DNA of 64,000 bases from Heliophilum fasciatum (GTDB lineage Bacteria; Bacillota; Desulfitobacteriia; Heliobacteriales; Heliobacteriaceae), in the NCBI RefSeq assembly GCF_004341395.1, contig NZ_SLXT01000002.1:62001-126000 (forward strand). The letters are read 5' to 3'. The position numbers and the translations under genes were made by a program. The notes beneath the pieces are model-generated. The model had not been told where the DNA came from. It was given only the letters and a program-made list of their open reading frames with translations, and searched no databases. The stretch's first letter is position 1. Each line of letters starts with the position of its first letter. Below are positions 33,617-42,775 of this stretch, one piece after another.

Positions 33617-34990
33617 TTAGCTTCTCCCGTTGCTTCCCCCTTCGCTGATCCCTTCCTGCCATCGTCGCTGCAAGGAAAAGAGCCGCAACAAAAGCAAAAG
33701 TGCGCCCAGCCCCAAGCCAGTGATTAACCCCACCCAGTACCCAAACGGCCCCCAAGCCGGCATTCCGGCCAGCCAATGTCCCAAGGGCAGGCCCACCAGC
33801 CAATAGGCAACTACGGTAACGACGAGGGTAACATTGACATCCTTGTAGCCGCGCAGTATCCCTTGCACCGGCGTAGCCACCGCATCAGAGAGTTGAAAAA
33901 AGATCGCATAGATTAAAAAATGGCCGATCATCGCTGCTACCGCCGGATCGGGTGAATAAAAAGCGGCCACTTGCTTGTTCAAGAGAAACAACAATGTGCC
34001 TCCCAGCAAGGAAAAACCGACGGCCAGCAACAATCCCAGCCCGGCATATCGCCGCGCTTCGGCAAAACGTTGGGCTCCGGCTTCATAGCCAACAAGGATC
34101 GTCATGGCCATCGACATGCTGAGGGGTACCATATACAAGATGGTCACAAAATTTAAGGCCGCCTGGTGCGCCGCAATGGCCACCGTATCAAAGCGGCTCA
34201 TTAACAGCGAAATGGCGGCAAAAATACTCGTTTCGATAAAGATGGCCCCACCGATCGGCAGACCAATGCGTAATTGTTCCCTCCATGCCGGCAGGCTAAG
34301 CGGATAAAAACGCCGGGCTACCCCGTAGGAAGCAAAAAAACCCCGCCGAGCCATGGCTACCGCGATTACGGCCATACAGCCATAGGTCACGGCCGTCGCA
34401 TAACCGGCCCCAGCGCCGCCGAGCCGCGGAAAACCGCCGTGACCAAAAATCAGCAGGTAATTCAAAAGCACATTGATGGGCAGTGACCCTAGCGTGATCA
34501 ACAAGGTGATCCGCGTTTGCCCAAGGCCATCAAAAAAAGCCCGCAGCACTGTGTACACAAAAAGCGGCGGAATGCCCCAGGCGATACCGATCAGATATTG
34601 CCGGGCGATCTGCCCGACCGCCGGCTCCAAGTTCATCGTAGCCAACAACGGATCAACTGCCAGCACTCCGGCCATCAGCACGATGCCGGCAATGGCCATA
34701 GCCAGATACATCCCTTGATCGACTGTCTTGGCCACCTGGTCATTCCGTCCCCCGCCGATCAGATGGGCGACGAGCGGTGTCACGGCCATCATCACACCGG
34801 TCAATCCCGTGTATACGGGTAACCACAAATTCGATCCAATGGCCACGCCAGCCAAGTCTTCCGGACTGGCGTGACCGGACATGACTACATCAAAAAAGCT
34901 CATCCCATGGAGCGCCAACTGCGTTGCCAGCACCGGCAACAAGATGGACGCCAGTCGCCGAAACTGTTTCTGAACCCCTGCTGTATACAA
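33617..34990 (-). CDS. MATE-family multidrug/cation efflux protein
   Basis: A 457-aa membrane exporter with twelve helices. The two MATE repeats are visible: ILLPVLATQLALHGMSFFD in the first half and LRIGLPIGGAIFIETSIFA in the second. MATE pumps expel cationic drugs or metabolites with Na+ or H+. TTG 34990 gives a normal family N-terminus and has GGGG nine bases upstream. The longer frame to 35056 is possible but lacks a ribosome site. It follows the DUF1992 gene in the same orientation, with two small hairpins between them. Confidence 0.88.
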   Translation of the reverse strand: MYTAGVQKQFRRLASILLPVLATQLALHGMSFFDVVMSGHASPEDLAGVAIGSNLWLPVYTGLTGVMMAVTPLVAHLIGGGRNDQVAKTVDQGMYLAMAIAGIVLMAGVLAVDPLLATMNLEPAVGQIARQYLIGIAWGIPPLFVYTVLRAFFDGLGQTRITLLITLGSLPINVLLNYLLIFGHGGFPRLGGAGAGYATAVTYGCMAVIAVAMARRGFFASYGVARRFYPLSLPAWREQLRIGLPIGGAIFIETSIFAAISLLMSRFDTVAIAAHQAALNFVTILYMVPLSMSMAMTILVGYEAGAQRFAEARRYAGLGLLLAVGFSLLGGTLLFLLNKQVAAFYSPDPAVAAMIGHFLIYAIFFQLSDAVATPVQGILRGYKDVNVTLVVTVVAYWLVGLPLGHWLAGMPAWGPFGYWVGLITGLGLGALLLLLRLFSLQRRWQEGISEGGSNGRS

Positions 34991-35044
34991 AAGAACTTTC
35001 CCCAATCCTTCTCGATAAACCCAGTATGTCGGTTCGCCATCAAG

Positions 35045-35086
35045 CCACACCCTCACAGGGTGCCTTAGGTGCCGCGCAGCGGCATG
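35045..35086. repeat. Two adjacent small hairpins
   Basis: CACCCT-CAC-AGGGTG and TGCCGC-GCA-GCGGCA lie next to each other between the DUF1992 stop and the MATE gene. Neither has a T-run, so they are more likely RNA-stability or repeat elements than terminators. Confidence 0.5.
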
Positions 35087-35091
35087 AGGGT

Positions 35092-35415
35092 CTATTTGTA
35101 AAATCTCTCCATGAGAATGCTATGACGAATCGACTCTTGCTCCAGCTTCTTGCGCAGTTCCTTCTTTTGTGCTTCGTCGGTAGCAGCTTCCAACTGCTTC
35201 TTGAGCTTTTCCACTTCTTGGCGGATCGCCACTTCTTCCGGTACCATGCCGGCGTTTTTTAGAATATGAAAAACCATGCGTTTGTCGGCTGGGATAAAAG
35301 GATTCTCATCGTCCAGATTCAGCGGTTTTCCTTGCCCGGGCAGATCCTTTAAGTCGCCTTTGGCAACGGCTTCACGCATCCTCGCTTCAGCCATGATTTC
35401 AAACATGTTGGGCAC
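35092..35415 (-). CDS. DUF1992 / DnaJ-C28-like protein
   Basis: A 107-aa soluble protein matching the DUF1992 (DnaJ homologue subfamily C member 28) family: MREAVAKGDLKDLPGQGKPL followed by PADKRMVFHILKNAGMVPEEV, then a charged coiled coil. There is no J-domain HPD motif. Function in bacteria is not established. GTG 35415 is seven bases after GAGGTG; TTG 35418 is the alternative. It is followed by the MATE gene. Confidence 0.85.
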   Translation of the reverse strand: MPNMFEIMAEARMREAVAKGDLKDLPGQGKPLNLDDENPFIPADKRMVFHILKNAGMVPEEVAIRQEVEKLKKQLEAATDEAQKKELRKKLEQESIRHSILMERFYK

Positions 35416-35558
35416 CAATACTCACCTCATTTTTGCGAATGAAGATAACGTTCCCTATCGCGAATAGCGTAGCCGATTCCTCAAAAAAAGGGAAGTCCCT
35501 CAGTCGCGTGGAACTATCTTTTTATCTTATGGGACGTACCTGAGAGGGGCGATGACCA

Positions 35559-36392
35559 GTGAAGGCCACGGGCACAATACATACGCCAGAATCATCAGCG
35601 ATGATCGCTACCGCACCGAAGAGCGCCTGGTTTCAGCGACTCTTTTTTCTTTATAACCAGTATTACTTACTCCGGCGCAACTTTCACACACTGTTGATCC
35701 GGGGAGACATCGATCCGTTTGTGCCGGCCTTAGCGCCGGCCAGGTCCGAGGCTGGGGCTGGGGTCGGGGCTGGTACTGCACCCATTCTCTACATGGCCAA
35801 CCACAGCAGTTGGTGGGACGGGCTTTTGATCTATCATGCCCTTACGGTGCGCTCGAAGGGCGATCACTATATGATGATGTCCCAGCAAGAATTGAACAAG
35901 TACGGTTTTTTTCGTAAGATCGGCGCGTTTCCCATGGATGCCAGCACCCGTAGCGGCATCATGGCGTCGTTGGATTATGCCGTCCGGTTGCTTCAAGCCA
36001 ACCGTCAAGTCTGGATCTTTCCCCAAGGCGAGATTCTCCACCAAGATCGGCGGCCTTTTCGCTTTATGACCGGCATCGGTCATTTGCTCCGCCAGTGCCC
36101 GCAAACACGCGTAGTTCCGGTGACCTTGAATTACACCTTCACACGCTTGCAAAAACCAGTCGTATCCATGATTTTCGGTCAAGCCTACCACGAAGATTGG
36201 TCGGCCAGCGATCGCAAGACGATCACCGAACGCTGCCGCTGCTTGCTTGAAAAGCAAGCCGATGAGCACCGCGCCCTGGTGATCGACCACCCCGAGCCGC
36301 CCATAGCTGGATTTACCTCCATCCTGGCACCGACCAAAGCCACCGATGAACAATTTACGCTGGTCAGAGAGAAGGTCACTCGATGGTTTTAG
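35559..36392 (+). CDS. PlsC-like 1-acyltransferase
   Basis: A 277-aa member of the lysophosphatidate acyltransferase superfamily. The catalytic His-x4-Asp motif is ANHSSWWDGL, and the FPQGEI segment (near residue 153) matches the second conserved block (FPEG-like). It transfers an acyl chain from acyl-ACP or acyl-CoA. It overlaps the following glycosyltransferase by 10 bases, a pairing also seen for the enzymes that glycosylate and then acylate C30 carotenoids. That role is inference; phospho- or glycolipid acylation is equally possible. GTG start follows AGAGGGG. Confidence 0.82.
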   Translation: MKATGTIHTPESSAMIATAPKSAWFQRLFFLYNQYYLLRRNFHTLLIRGDIDPFVPALAPARSEAGAGVGAGTAPILYMANHSSWWDGLLIYHALTVRSKGDHYMMMSQQELNKYGFFRKIGAFPMDASTRSGIMASLDYAVRLLQANRQVWIFPQGEILHQDRRPFRFMTGIGHLLRQCPQTRVVPVTLNYTFTRLQKPVVSMIFGQAYHEDWSASDRKTITERCRCLLEKQADEHRALVIDHPEPPIAGFTSILAPTKATDEQFTLVREKVTRWF

Positions 36393-37612
36393 TACTCACC
36401 GTGATCATCGTTCTGCTCGTGATACAGTGGCTTTTTGTTTTCTGGAACATGAGCTACTTGCTCCCCCTCAGTTCATCCATCGAACCATCCCAAGGCTCAT
36501 CGATTGCGCCCCCTACTTCTCAGGGGCCTGTCTCTGTAGGCGCCGTAGGGTCCGGAGACAAGATCAGTCTCTCCCAAGTCAGCGCCACCCACACCGCTTT
36601 GGCCGCCCCTTCCCTTTCCATCCTCATCCCTGCTCGTGAAGAAGAGGGCAACATCGGCGAATGCCTGCGCGCCCTGCTTGCCGATCCCGATCCATCGCTG
36701 GAAGTGATCGTCCTCGATGACCACTCCCGCGATCAAACGGCGGCCATCGTGGCGGCCATTGCGAACGAAGGCCCTCGCGTGCGCTTGATCGCCAGTTCCC
36801 CGCTACCGCCGGGTTGGCTGGGCAAATCCTATGGCTGTCACCAACTGGCCCAGCAAGCCCAAGGCACGTGGTGGCTTTTTCTCGATGCCGACGTGCGCTT
36901 ACAACCGGACGCCATTCAGCAGATCAAAGCCGCCGTTCATAACTTGGATCGCGGCCTCTTCAGCGGCATTCCCTTTCAGGAAACCGGCAGTTGGCTCGAA
37001 AAACTCGTCGTGCCGATGATGGCCTTTTTGATCGCCTGCCATCTGCCGCTGCACCTCGTGCGGACTTCACCGGATCCTAAATTTACGGCTGCTCACGGTG
37101 CTTTTTTACTGATTCATCGCGATACCTACAAAGCCTGCGGCGGTCATCAAGCTTTTCGAGGCCATCTCCTTGACGACATGCAAATGGCGCGGGCCGTCAA
37201 AAAGGCCGGCCACCCGCTTTTTTTCCGAGCGATTCACCACTGGGTGCACATGCGTATGTATCACAATGCCCGTGAAGTCTGGAATGGATTCAAGAAAAAC
37301 CTTTATCCCGGTCTTGACCGTAATCCGCTGATCCTCGGAGGAATGCTCAGCCTGTACAGCTTGCTTTACCTGCTGCCGCCCCTCGTTCTCGCCGCCAGTT
37401 GGCTGCAGCCCTCTTGGTTTTTGCCGTCCCTGACAGCCTACTTGCTCGGCGTGGCCATCAAGATCACCGTTGATCGGTGCAATGGTCAACCTTCCTGGTT
37501 GGGCCTTTTCCTGCCGGCCAGCATCTTGTTCACGATTTTGATCGCCCTCGCCTCCTGGCGCGTCACGGTGACCGGGCATGGCTATCGCTGGAAAGGGCGA
37601 ACCTACGAATAA
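36383..37612 (+). CDS. Family 2 glycosyltransferase, CrtQ-like
   Basis: A 409-aa membrane glycosyltransferase. An N-terminal helix is followed by a GT-A domain: SILIPAREEEGNIGECLRAL, VLDDHSRDQT, the PPGWLGKSYGCHQLAQ motif, FLDADVRL (DxD-type metal site) and DDMQMARAVKKAGH. Two or three C-terminal helices follow. The PPGWLGK..GC pattern is typical of CrtQ-like enzymes that add glucose to C30 carotenoid acids or alcohols, and of related hopanoid or lipid transferases. Translation is coupled to the acyltransferase upstream. The desaturase is 10 kb away, so a joint role is only suggested. Confidence 0.82.
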   Translation: MVLVLTVIIVLLVIQWLFVFWNMSYLLPLSSSIEPSQGSSIAPPTSQGPVSVGAVGSGDKISLSQVSATHTALAAPSLSILIPAREEEGNIGECLRALLADPDPSLEVIVLDDHSRDQTAAIVAAIANEGPRVRLIASSPLPPGWLGKSYGCHQLAQQAQGTWWLFLDADVRLQPDAIQQIKAAVHNLDRGLFSGIPFQETGSWLEKLVVPMMAFLIACHLPLHLVRTSPDPKFTAAHGAFLLIHRDTYKACGGHQAFRGHLLDDMQMARAVKKAGHPLFFRAIHHWVHMRMYHNAREVWNGFKKNLYPGLDRNPLILGGMLSLYSLLYLLPPLVLAASWLQPSWFLPSLTAYLLGVAIKITVDRCNGQPSWLGLFLPASILFTILIALASWRVTVTGHGYRWKGRTYE

Positions 37613-37658
37613 AAATTTTCCGTTAATCCATTCTCAACTACCCATGCCACCATTTTCT

Positions 37659-39407
37659 TTAACATAACGGCAAGGTAATGGTAACGGTTGTTCCCTTTTC
37701 GAGCCCTTGACTTTCGATAGAAAGCGTCCCGCCCATCTGTTTTAAAATCGAATGGGATAAATATAACCCCAATCCGATTCCTCCCTGTTGGCGTGAGTAC
37801 GATCCATCGATTTGTGCGAACATCTGAATCAGCATATTCACTTTCTCCGGTTTAATGCCCACTCCTGTGTCTTGAATATAACAAGTTACCGTCGATGCTG
37901 TTGTCTCTGCATAAATTCTAACTGAACCGGATTGAGTAAACTTAATTGCATTGTTTATGACATGATAAAAAACTTTTTTTAGCAATTGAAAGTCACAACA
38001 CAGTTGTACCAATGGCGAAGGATATTCAATAATCAAATCAATATTTTTAGAATTAAACTTTCGTTCGTACGTTTCATTTATTTCTTTGAATATCGACTCA
38101 AGCGGAAACTTTGTTGAATCACTGGCTAAATCGTGACCTGAATTAATTAATGATATCTCAACTAAATCCGAAAGCATCTCCAGCAGCTTGTTACCATTTT
38201 TTATAATGTTCTTAACGTATATTTTTTGTTCTTCACTAACATCTTCTTGAAGTATCTGTGCATAACCGAGAATGGCATTCATGGGAGTTCTTGATTCGTG
38301 AGAAAAATTGGATATAAATTCCGATTTAAACCGGTTGGATAATTCCAGTTGATTATTAATCGCTTTGACTCTTTCTTGAGAATCGTTGATATGGTCAAGC
38401 ATATCATTCAACGTTACTGCTATATCAACAAATTCATCATTACCGGAAATTTTCAATCGACTTGAGTAGTCTTCATTTTTATTTATATTAGACAAAAATT
38501 TATTAACAATCTGGAACCGCGCAACAAATATTCGTTTAAAAAGAAATATGCTGAACAAAGAAAAAAAAGTTCCGAAAAACGAGACAAGAATAATAAAATA
38601 TCGCATCTGTTCTTGCCCTTGATTATATATGGCTCTCGGTGTAGAAACCTCTAAAAAATATTCTTTTTTATTATTGAGATCTTTGAGCGGGAAATATCCA
38701 TTTATCACATCATGACCCATTACAAAGTGAAGATAGCCATCATGGTTTTGATGTGAACCGTTGGGGATTTTATCCACAAAACTTATTCGGGCTTGCGCAA
38801 TCTCATCGAACTTGCTTAAGAGCGATTGATCCATATTACGAGTATATATCAAAATACTTGAGCTTTTTTTCGAATAATCACTGTTAGCAATTCTTCTTCC
38901 CGATACTAATACGGGATATTCAGATGTACGAACAAAACCGCTAAACTTTTCTAACGAGTTATTTCCTTCGAATTCTTTCTTTTTAATTATTTCGACAAAT
39001 GAATTTAGTAACTCATTTTTAAAGGGAATTACCCATTTATTATTTATCCCAATATTCTTAGCATAGAGTATATTACCCTGATCATCGATAACGGCTACGA
39101 AATCAACAGCGAGGTTTTGCATATTTGCATCCGTAAAATAAAGGTCAATAAACTTTTGGTTATTTATTGGATCCTGCGCAAATTGATACATGTCATCCCA
39201 TTCAGCCCAGTCCCTGGCTCTTGATAACAGTTTGTCCTGCTCATTTTCCCATAGTGAAGAAACCCTTTTAATGTTTTCCGTTATTTCTTGTTCCTCTAGG
39301 TTTTCGTAATTTTGAACCCAAACTCGTTCTCCCATAACAAATAAAGTTAATACAAATGAAGAAAAGAGAATTATATAGGTAATCAGCATTTTTTGAATAA
39401 ATGACAC
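37659..39407 (-). CDS. Sensor histidine kinase with CHASE4-type sensor
   Basis: A 582-aa membrane kinase. Helix 1 (about 5-25), an external CHASE4-type domain (SLWENEQDKLLSRARDWAEWDDMY), helix 2 (near 255-275), HAMP, a HisKA box FSHESRTPMNAILGYAQ, and a HATPase domain with DTGVGI and GGIGLGLYLS. The usual Glu-Ile after the phospho-His is Glu-Ser (HESRT). The gene is far more AT-rich than its neighbours, which hints at recent acquisition. GTG 39407 is chosen for a nearby GGGG; ATG 39443 is the alternative. No partner regulator is adjacent. Confidence 0.82.
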   Translation of the reverse strand: MSFIQKMLITYIILFSSFVLTLFVMGERVWVQNYENLEEQEITENIKRVSSLWENEQDKLLSRARDWAEWDDMYQFAQDPINNQKFIDLYFTDANMQNLAVDFVAVIDDQGNILYAKNIGINNKWVIPFKNELLNSFVEIIKKKEFEGNNSLEKFSGFVRTSEYPVLVSGRRIANSDYSKKSSSILIYTRNMDQSLLSKFDEIAQARISFVDKIPNGSHQNHDGYLHFVMGHDVINGYFPLKDLNNKKEYFLEVSTPRAIYNQGQEQMRYFIILVSFFGTFFSLFSIFLFKRIFVARFQIVNKFLSNINKNEDYSSRLKISGNDEFVDIAVTLNDMLDHINDSQERVKAINNQLELSNRFKSEFISNFSHESRTPMNAILGYAQILQEDVSEEQKIYVKNIIKNGNKLLEMLSDLVEISLINSGHDLASDSTKFPLESIFKEINETYERKFNSKNIDLIIEYPSPLVQLCCDFQLLKKVFYHVINNAIKFTQSGSVRIYAETTASTVTCYIQDTGVGIKPEKVNMLIQMFAQIDGSYSRQQGGIGLGLYLSHSILKQMGGTLSIESQGLEKGTTVTITLPLC

Positions 39408-39619
39408 GGTTATCAACCCCACTGATCCCATGTATTTTTGCATAATAATGTATCTTTAATTAATTATACTTCTCAAAGAAGAAGGGCACAAGTTTTTTCC
39501 GACTTTCTGAGCAAACTTCACTATCAAAAAAAGTGATTACGACTTGTGTAACATGGGCATCGTTCTTTCGACATAAATGTAACGGTATCATCATCGACTT
39601 TTCAGCGGAGGTGCGGAAT

Positions 39620-39925
39620 ATGGATAACCATAACTGGCGATATCCCACCGTTCAGAAGCGTTGGGAAAGGGCGCCATGGCAACAGCAACAAACGCCACCG
39701 CTCAGCCTGACCCTTGCCGAATTAGCCCAGTACAACGGCAAAAAAGGCATGCCGGCCTACATCGCTGTGGACGGCGTCATTTACGATGTCACGATGGAGG
39801 CTGCCTGGGCCGCTGCCAGCCACTTTAGCCTGAGGGCCGGCCAGGATCTTTCCGGCCCCTACCGGGCGTGTCATCGTGGGCAAGGCATTCTTGCGCGTTT
39901 AAAGGTGGTGGGACAACTGCGATGA
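39620..39925 (+). CDS. Cytochrome b5-like protein, first gene of the hydrogenase operon
   Basis: A 101-aa soluble protein. LAELAQYNGKKGMPAYIAVDG and VIYDVT match the modules of the protein at 10579-11661; the HF and CH pair (SHFSLRAGQDLS, RACHRG) are candidate haem ligands. ATG 39620 follows GGAGGTG. Its stop overlaps the start of the hydrogenase small subunit (ATGA), so they are made together. It may carry electrons to or from the hydrogenase in place of the usual membrane cytochrome b subunit, which is absent. Haem binding is inferred. Confidence 0.75.
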   Translation: MDNHNWRYPTVQKRWERAPWQQQQTPPLSLTLAELAQYNGKKGMPAYIAVDGVIYDVTMEAAWAAASHFSLRAGQDLSGPYRACHRGQGILARLKVVGQLR

Positions 39926-40725
39926 CAACCTTGACCCAGGCAAAACCAAACCTCCTCTGGCTGGAACTGACGGGCTGCTCCGGCAACATCATCTCCCTGC
40001 TCGATGGCGCCCATCCCGGTTTCATTGATTTGGTAACGTCTCTGGTCAACTTTCGCTATAACAACAGCTTAAGTGCCGGCGAAAGCAGCGATGCCATGGA
40101 CCAACTGCTTGCAACACTCGGGACCGATTTTATCTTGATCGTGGAAGGCGCTGTAGCGACCAAAGCCAATGGCCGTTACACCGTGATCGGCTCAGTGCAA
40201 GGCAAGCCGCTTACAGCCCTGGAGGCGCTCCGGCTGCTCGGTGCCCAGGCTCGGCACATCGTGGCCGTTGGATCTTGCGCTACCCATGGCGGTATGTCGG
40301 CAGCCGCTCCCAACCCGTCCGGATGCATCAGCGTACAACAAGCCGTAGGCCGCCCGGTGATTCAACTGCCCGGCTGCCCTTGTCACCCCGATTGGATTCT
40401 CGGTACCTTGACGGCGCTGCTTGAGCATGGATCCCTGGAACTGGATGAGCGCCACCGCCCTCGCCTTTTTTACGGCAATTTGATCCATGACCGTTGCCCC
40501 CGCCGTTCCTTCTTTGACCAAGGCATCTTTGCCCGCCGCCTCGGCGAAAGCACCTGTTTGTTTAAGCTGGGCTGCCGCGGGCCGGTAACCCGCACCGATT
40601 GTCCGACACGACAATGGAACCAGTACGTTAACTGGCCTGTCGAGGACAATACACCCTGCATTGGCTGTGCTCAATTCGGTTTTCCCGATCAGATGGAACC
40701 ATTCATTTCCTATGACATTACCTGA
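39922..40725 (+). CDS. [NiFe] hydrogenase small subunit
   Basis: A 267-aa iron-sulfur subunit with no Tat signal, so the enzyme is cytoplasmic or faces the cytoplasm. Cluster ligands are visible: GCSGN and VGSCATHGG and LPGCPCHPDW (proximal), HDRC with CLFKLGC (distal His/Cys cluster) and DCPTRQW...TPCIGC with an intervening Pro (a [3Fe-4S]-type medial site). The GCSGN form, with a single Cys, resembles group 2 or 1h uptake hydrogenases and not the CTGCS of the classic periplasmic group. It passes electrons from the large subunit. Confidence 0.85.
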   Translation: MTTLTQAKPNLLWLELTGCSGNIISLLDGAHPGFIDLVTSLVNFRYNNSLSAGESSDAMDQLLATLGTDFILIVEGAVATKANGRYTVIGSVQGKPLTALEALRLLGAQARHIVAVGSCATHGGMSAAAPNPSGCISVQQAVGRPVIQLPGCPCHPDWILGTLTALLEHGSLELDERHRPRLFYGNLIHDRCPRRSFFDQGIFARRLGESTCLFKLGCRGPVTRTDCPTRQWNQYVNWPVEDNTPCIGCAQFGFPDQMEPFISYDIT

Positions 40726-40805
40726 GCGGTTACACGCTGACATTACCGTTCAGTTATCCGCTGACACCACCTAAGCGATACCCGTATCAGTGCTGGGGGA
40801 AGGAG

Positions 40806-42224
40806 GTGCCTTCGACGCGCGTTACGCTTAACCCGGTCACCCGCATCAGCGGCTTTATGGCCATTCATGTAACCATTGAACATCATCAAGTTACGGCAGC
40901 CCAAACGGAAGGTATGCTTTTTCGCGGTTTTGAGCAGATGCTCATCGGCCGCCAACCGTGGGATGCCGTTTATTTTACCCAGCGGATCTGCGGCATTTGT
41001 TCCGCCGCTCATTCCACGGCTTCGACCTTAGCCTTGGAAAACGCCATGAACCTGACGCCCAGCGAACAGGGCCGGTACCTTCGTGACATCATCCACGGCT
41101 GCGAATTTCTCCAAAACCACATCCGCCACTTTTACCAGTACACCGTGCCTGACTATGTCCGGATGCCGCAGGAAGTTCCCCTCTTTCAAAGCAGTTACGG
41201 TGACTTTCGCTTGCCTACGGCCGTGAACGATCAGTTGATCCGGCATTACTTTGCTTCCCTTCCGGTCAGTCGCGCCGCTCACGAAATGATCGCCATCCTG
41301 GGCGGCAAAGCACCGCACAACCACGGTATTTTCGTCGGTGGCATCACGACGGAGGCTACCGTCGACAAGATCATGAAAATCCGCTCCCTCCTTGCCGGCA
41401 TTCGCCTTTTTATTGAGACCGTGATGATCGCCGACGCTGAAACGATCGCTCGGTACTATCCCGAGTACTTTCATCTCGGTCGAGGCTACGGCCGGCTTTT
41501 GTCCTTTGGCTGCTTTGATAACTACCCCGTCACTGGTACCTTGTATGTCGATCCGTCCCTGTACAGGGCCGATCGCATTGAGTCTTTTGATCCGGCAAGA
41601 ATTACCGAAGAAATTGAGCACTCCCGCTATACAGGTGCGCCGGTTGCCTACCAGCCCTTGGAATCCATGACGACCGATGCCATCGATAAGCCTGCCGCCT
41701 ATAGCTGGATCAAAGCGGCTCGCTATCAAGGCCAACCTTTTGAGACAGGGCCGCTGGCACGGCAGTGGCTGAGCGGCGCCTACCGGCGCGGTATTTCCGC
41801 CATGGATCGCACCATCGCTCGGGTCCGGGAAGCGCTGACCATCGCCCGGATTATCGAAAACCTCCTTGACCGACTGGAGCCGGCCGATACGATGCAAACG
41901 GCTTATTCACTGCCGCAACAAGCTACCGGCCAGGGCCTAATCGATACAACTCGCGGTGCGCTGGGGCACTGGCTGAAAATTGCTGATGAAAAGCTCAGCT
42001 TTTATCAGGTGATCACGCCGTCGGTGTGGAATCTCTCCTCCCAAGGCAACGACGGGCAACCCGGCACCGGTGAAGCAGCGCTGATCGGCACACCGATCCA
42101 AGATCCGACGCAACCGGTGGAACTGGGCCGGATCATTCGCTCTTTCGATCCTTGCGTTTCCTGCGCCACCCACGTTTTTATGCCGGGCCGAAAAGCGCCG
42201 GTGACGGAGGTCATCGTCCCATGA
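40806..42224 (+). CDS. [NiFe] hydrogenase large subunit
   Basis: A 472-aa catalytic subunit binding the Ni-Fe(CN)2CO centre. N-terminal RVTLNPVTRISG, the L1 motif RICGICSAAHS and the L2 motif DPCVSCATH supply the four nickel Cys ligands. The 16-residue tail after the last His (VFMPGRKAPVTEVIVP) is the peptide removed on maturation, matching the protease gene that overlaps it. The start is awkward: GTG 40806 is part of the GGAGGTG site, with GGGGGAA further upstream. Together with the small subunit it oxidises or makes H2. Hyp maturation genes are not in the window. Confidence 0.9.
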   Translation: MPSTRVTLNPVTRISGFMAIHVTIEHHQVTAAQTEGMLFRGFEQMLIGRQPWDAVYFTQRICGICSAAHSTASTLALENAMNLTPSEQGRYLRDIIHGCEFLQNHIRHFYQYTVPDYVRMPQEVPLFQSSYGDFRLPTAVNDQLIRHYFASLPVSRAAHEMIAILGGKAPHNHGIFVGGITTEATVDKIMKIRSLLAGIRLFIETVMIADAETIARYYPEYFHLGRGYGRLLSFGCFDNYPVTGTLYVDPSLYRADRIESFDPARITEEIEHSRYTGAPVAYQPLESMTTDAIDKPAAYSWIKAARYQGQPFETGPLARQWLSGAYRRGISAMDRTIARVREALTIARIIENLLDRLEPADTMQTAYSLPQQATGQGLIDTTRGALGHWLKIADEKLSFYQVITPSVWNLSSQGNDGQPGTGEAALIGTPIQDPTQPVELGRIIRSFDPCVSCATHVFMPGRKAPVTEVIVP

Positions 42225-42775
42225 GTTCCTTGCACCCCATGGGTCACTTGTATCCCACAAATCCCAAGAGCCCCACAAGTCCGCCCGCGAATGCACTTAT
42301 TTTAGGCATCGGCAACCGCCTCATGAGCGACGACGGGATCGGCGTAGCCCTCGTCGAAGCGTGGCAAAAAGAGCAAGAAGCGGGGTGCCCTACCTCGGGT
42401 CCACGGACGTATTGCCTCGGCGAAAGCGACGTGGACTACTGCATCAACCAGATCGCCTGCCTCTCGCCGGGCGATGCTTTGATCATCATCGACGCCGCTT
42501 ACCTCGGTCAACAGTCCGGCCAGATCACGGTGCTTCCCTGGAAGCAGGTCTTTGCCGAACTTCCCTGCCGCTTGGATGCCCACAGTTACCACCTTTTTCA
42601 CGCCCTGGCACTGTTGCGCCCGCAAAGCCTGGGCTGCCTCATCGCCATCGAACCGTTCTCACTTGACTGGGGCGATCAGCTAAGCCCAGCGATGGCGCAA
42701 CGTTTCCCCTTTCTCTTGCTTGAGGTTCATCGCATCATCGATCGCCATTTGCAAGGGAGGAGTTCCTATGTATGA
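42221..42775 (+). CDS. Hydrogenase maturation protease (HyaD/HybD type)
   Basis: A 184-aa endopeptidase that cuts the C-terminal tail of the large subunit once nickel is in place. GIGNRLMSDDGIGVALVEA and the nickel-sensing residues (Glu/Asp in the first motif, Asp in IIDAAYLG, His in DAHSYHLF) are visible. The first 24 residues are an extension rich in Pro/Ser/His. ATG 42221 overlaps the large-subunit stop as ATGA. It overlaps the amidase-like gene by eight bases. Confidence 0.88.
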   Translation: MSSLHPMGHLYPTNPKSPTSPPANALILGIGNRLMSDDGIGVALVEAWQKEQEAGCPTSGPRTYCLGESDVDYCINQIACLSPGDALIIIDAAYLGQQSGQITVLPWKQVFAELPCRLDAHSYHLFHALALLRPQSLGCLIAIEPFSLDWGDQLSPAMAQRFPFLLLEVHRIIDRHLQGRSSYV

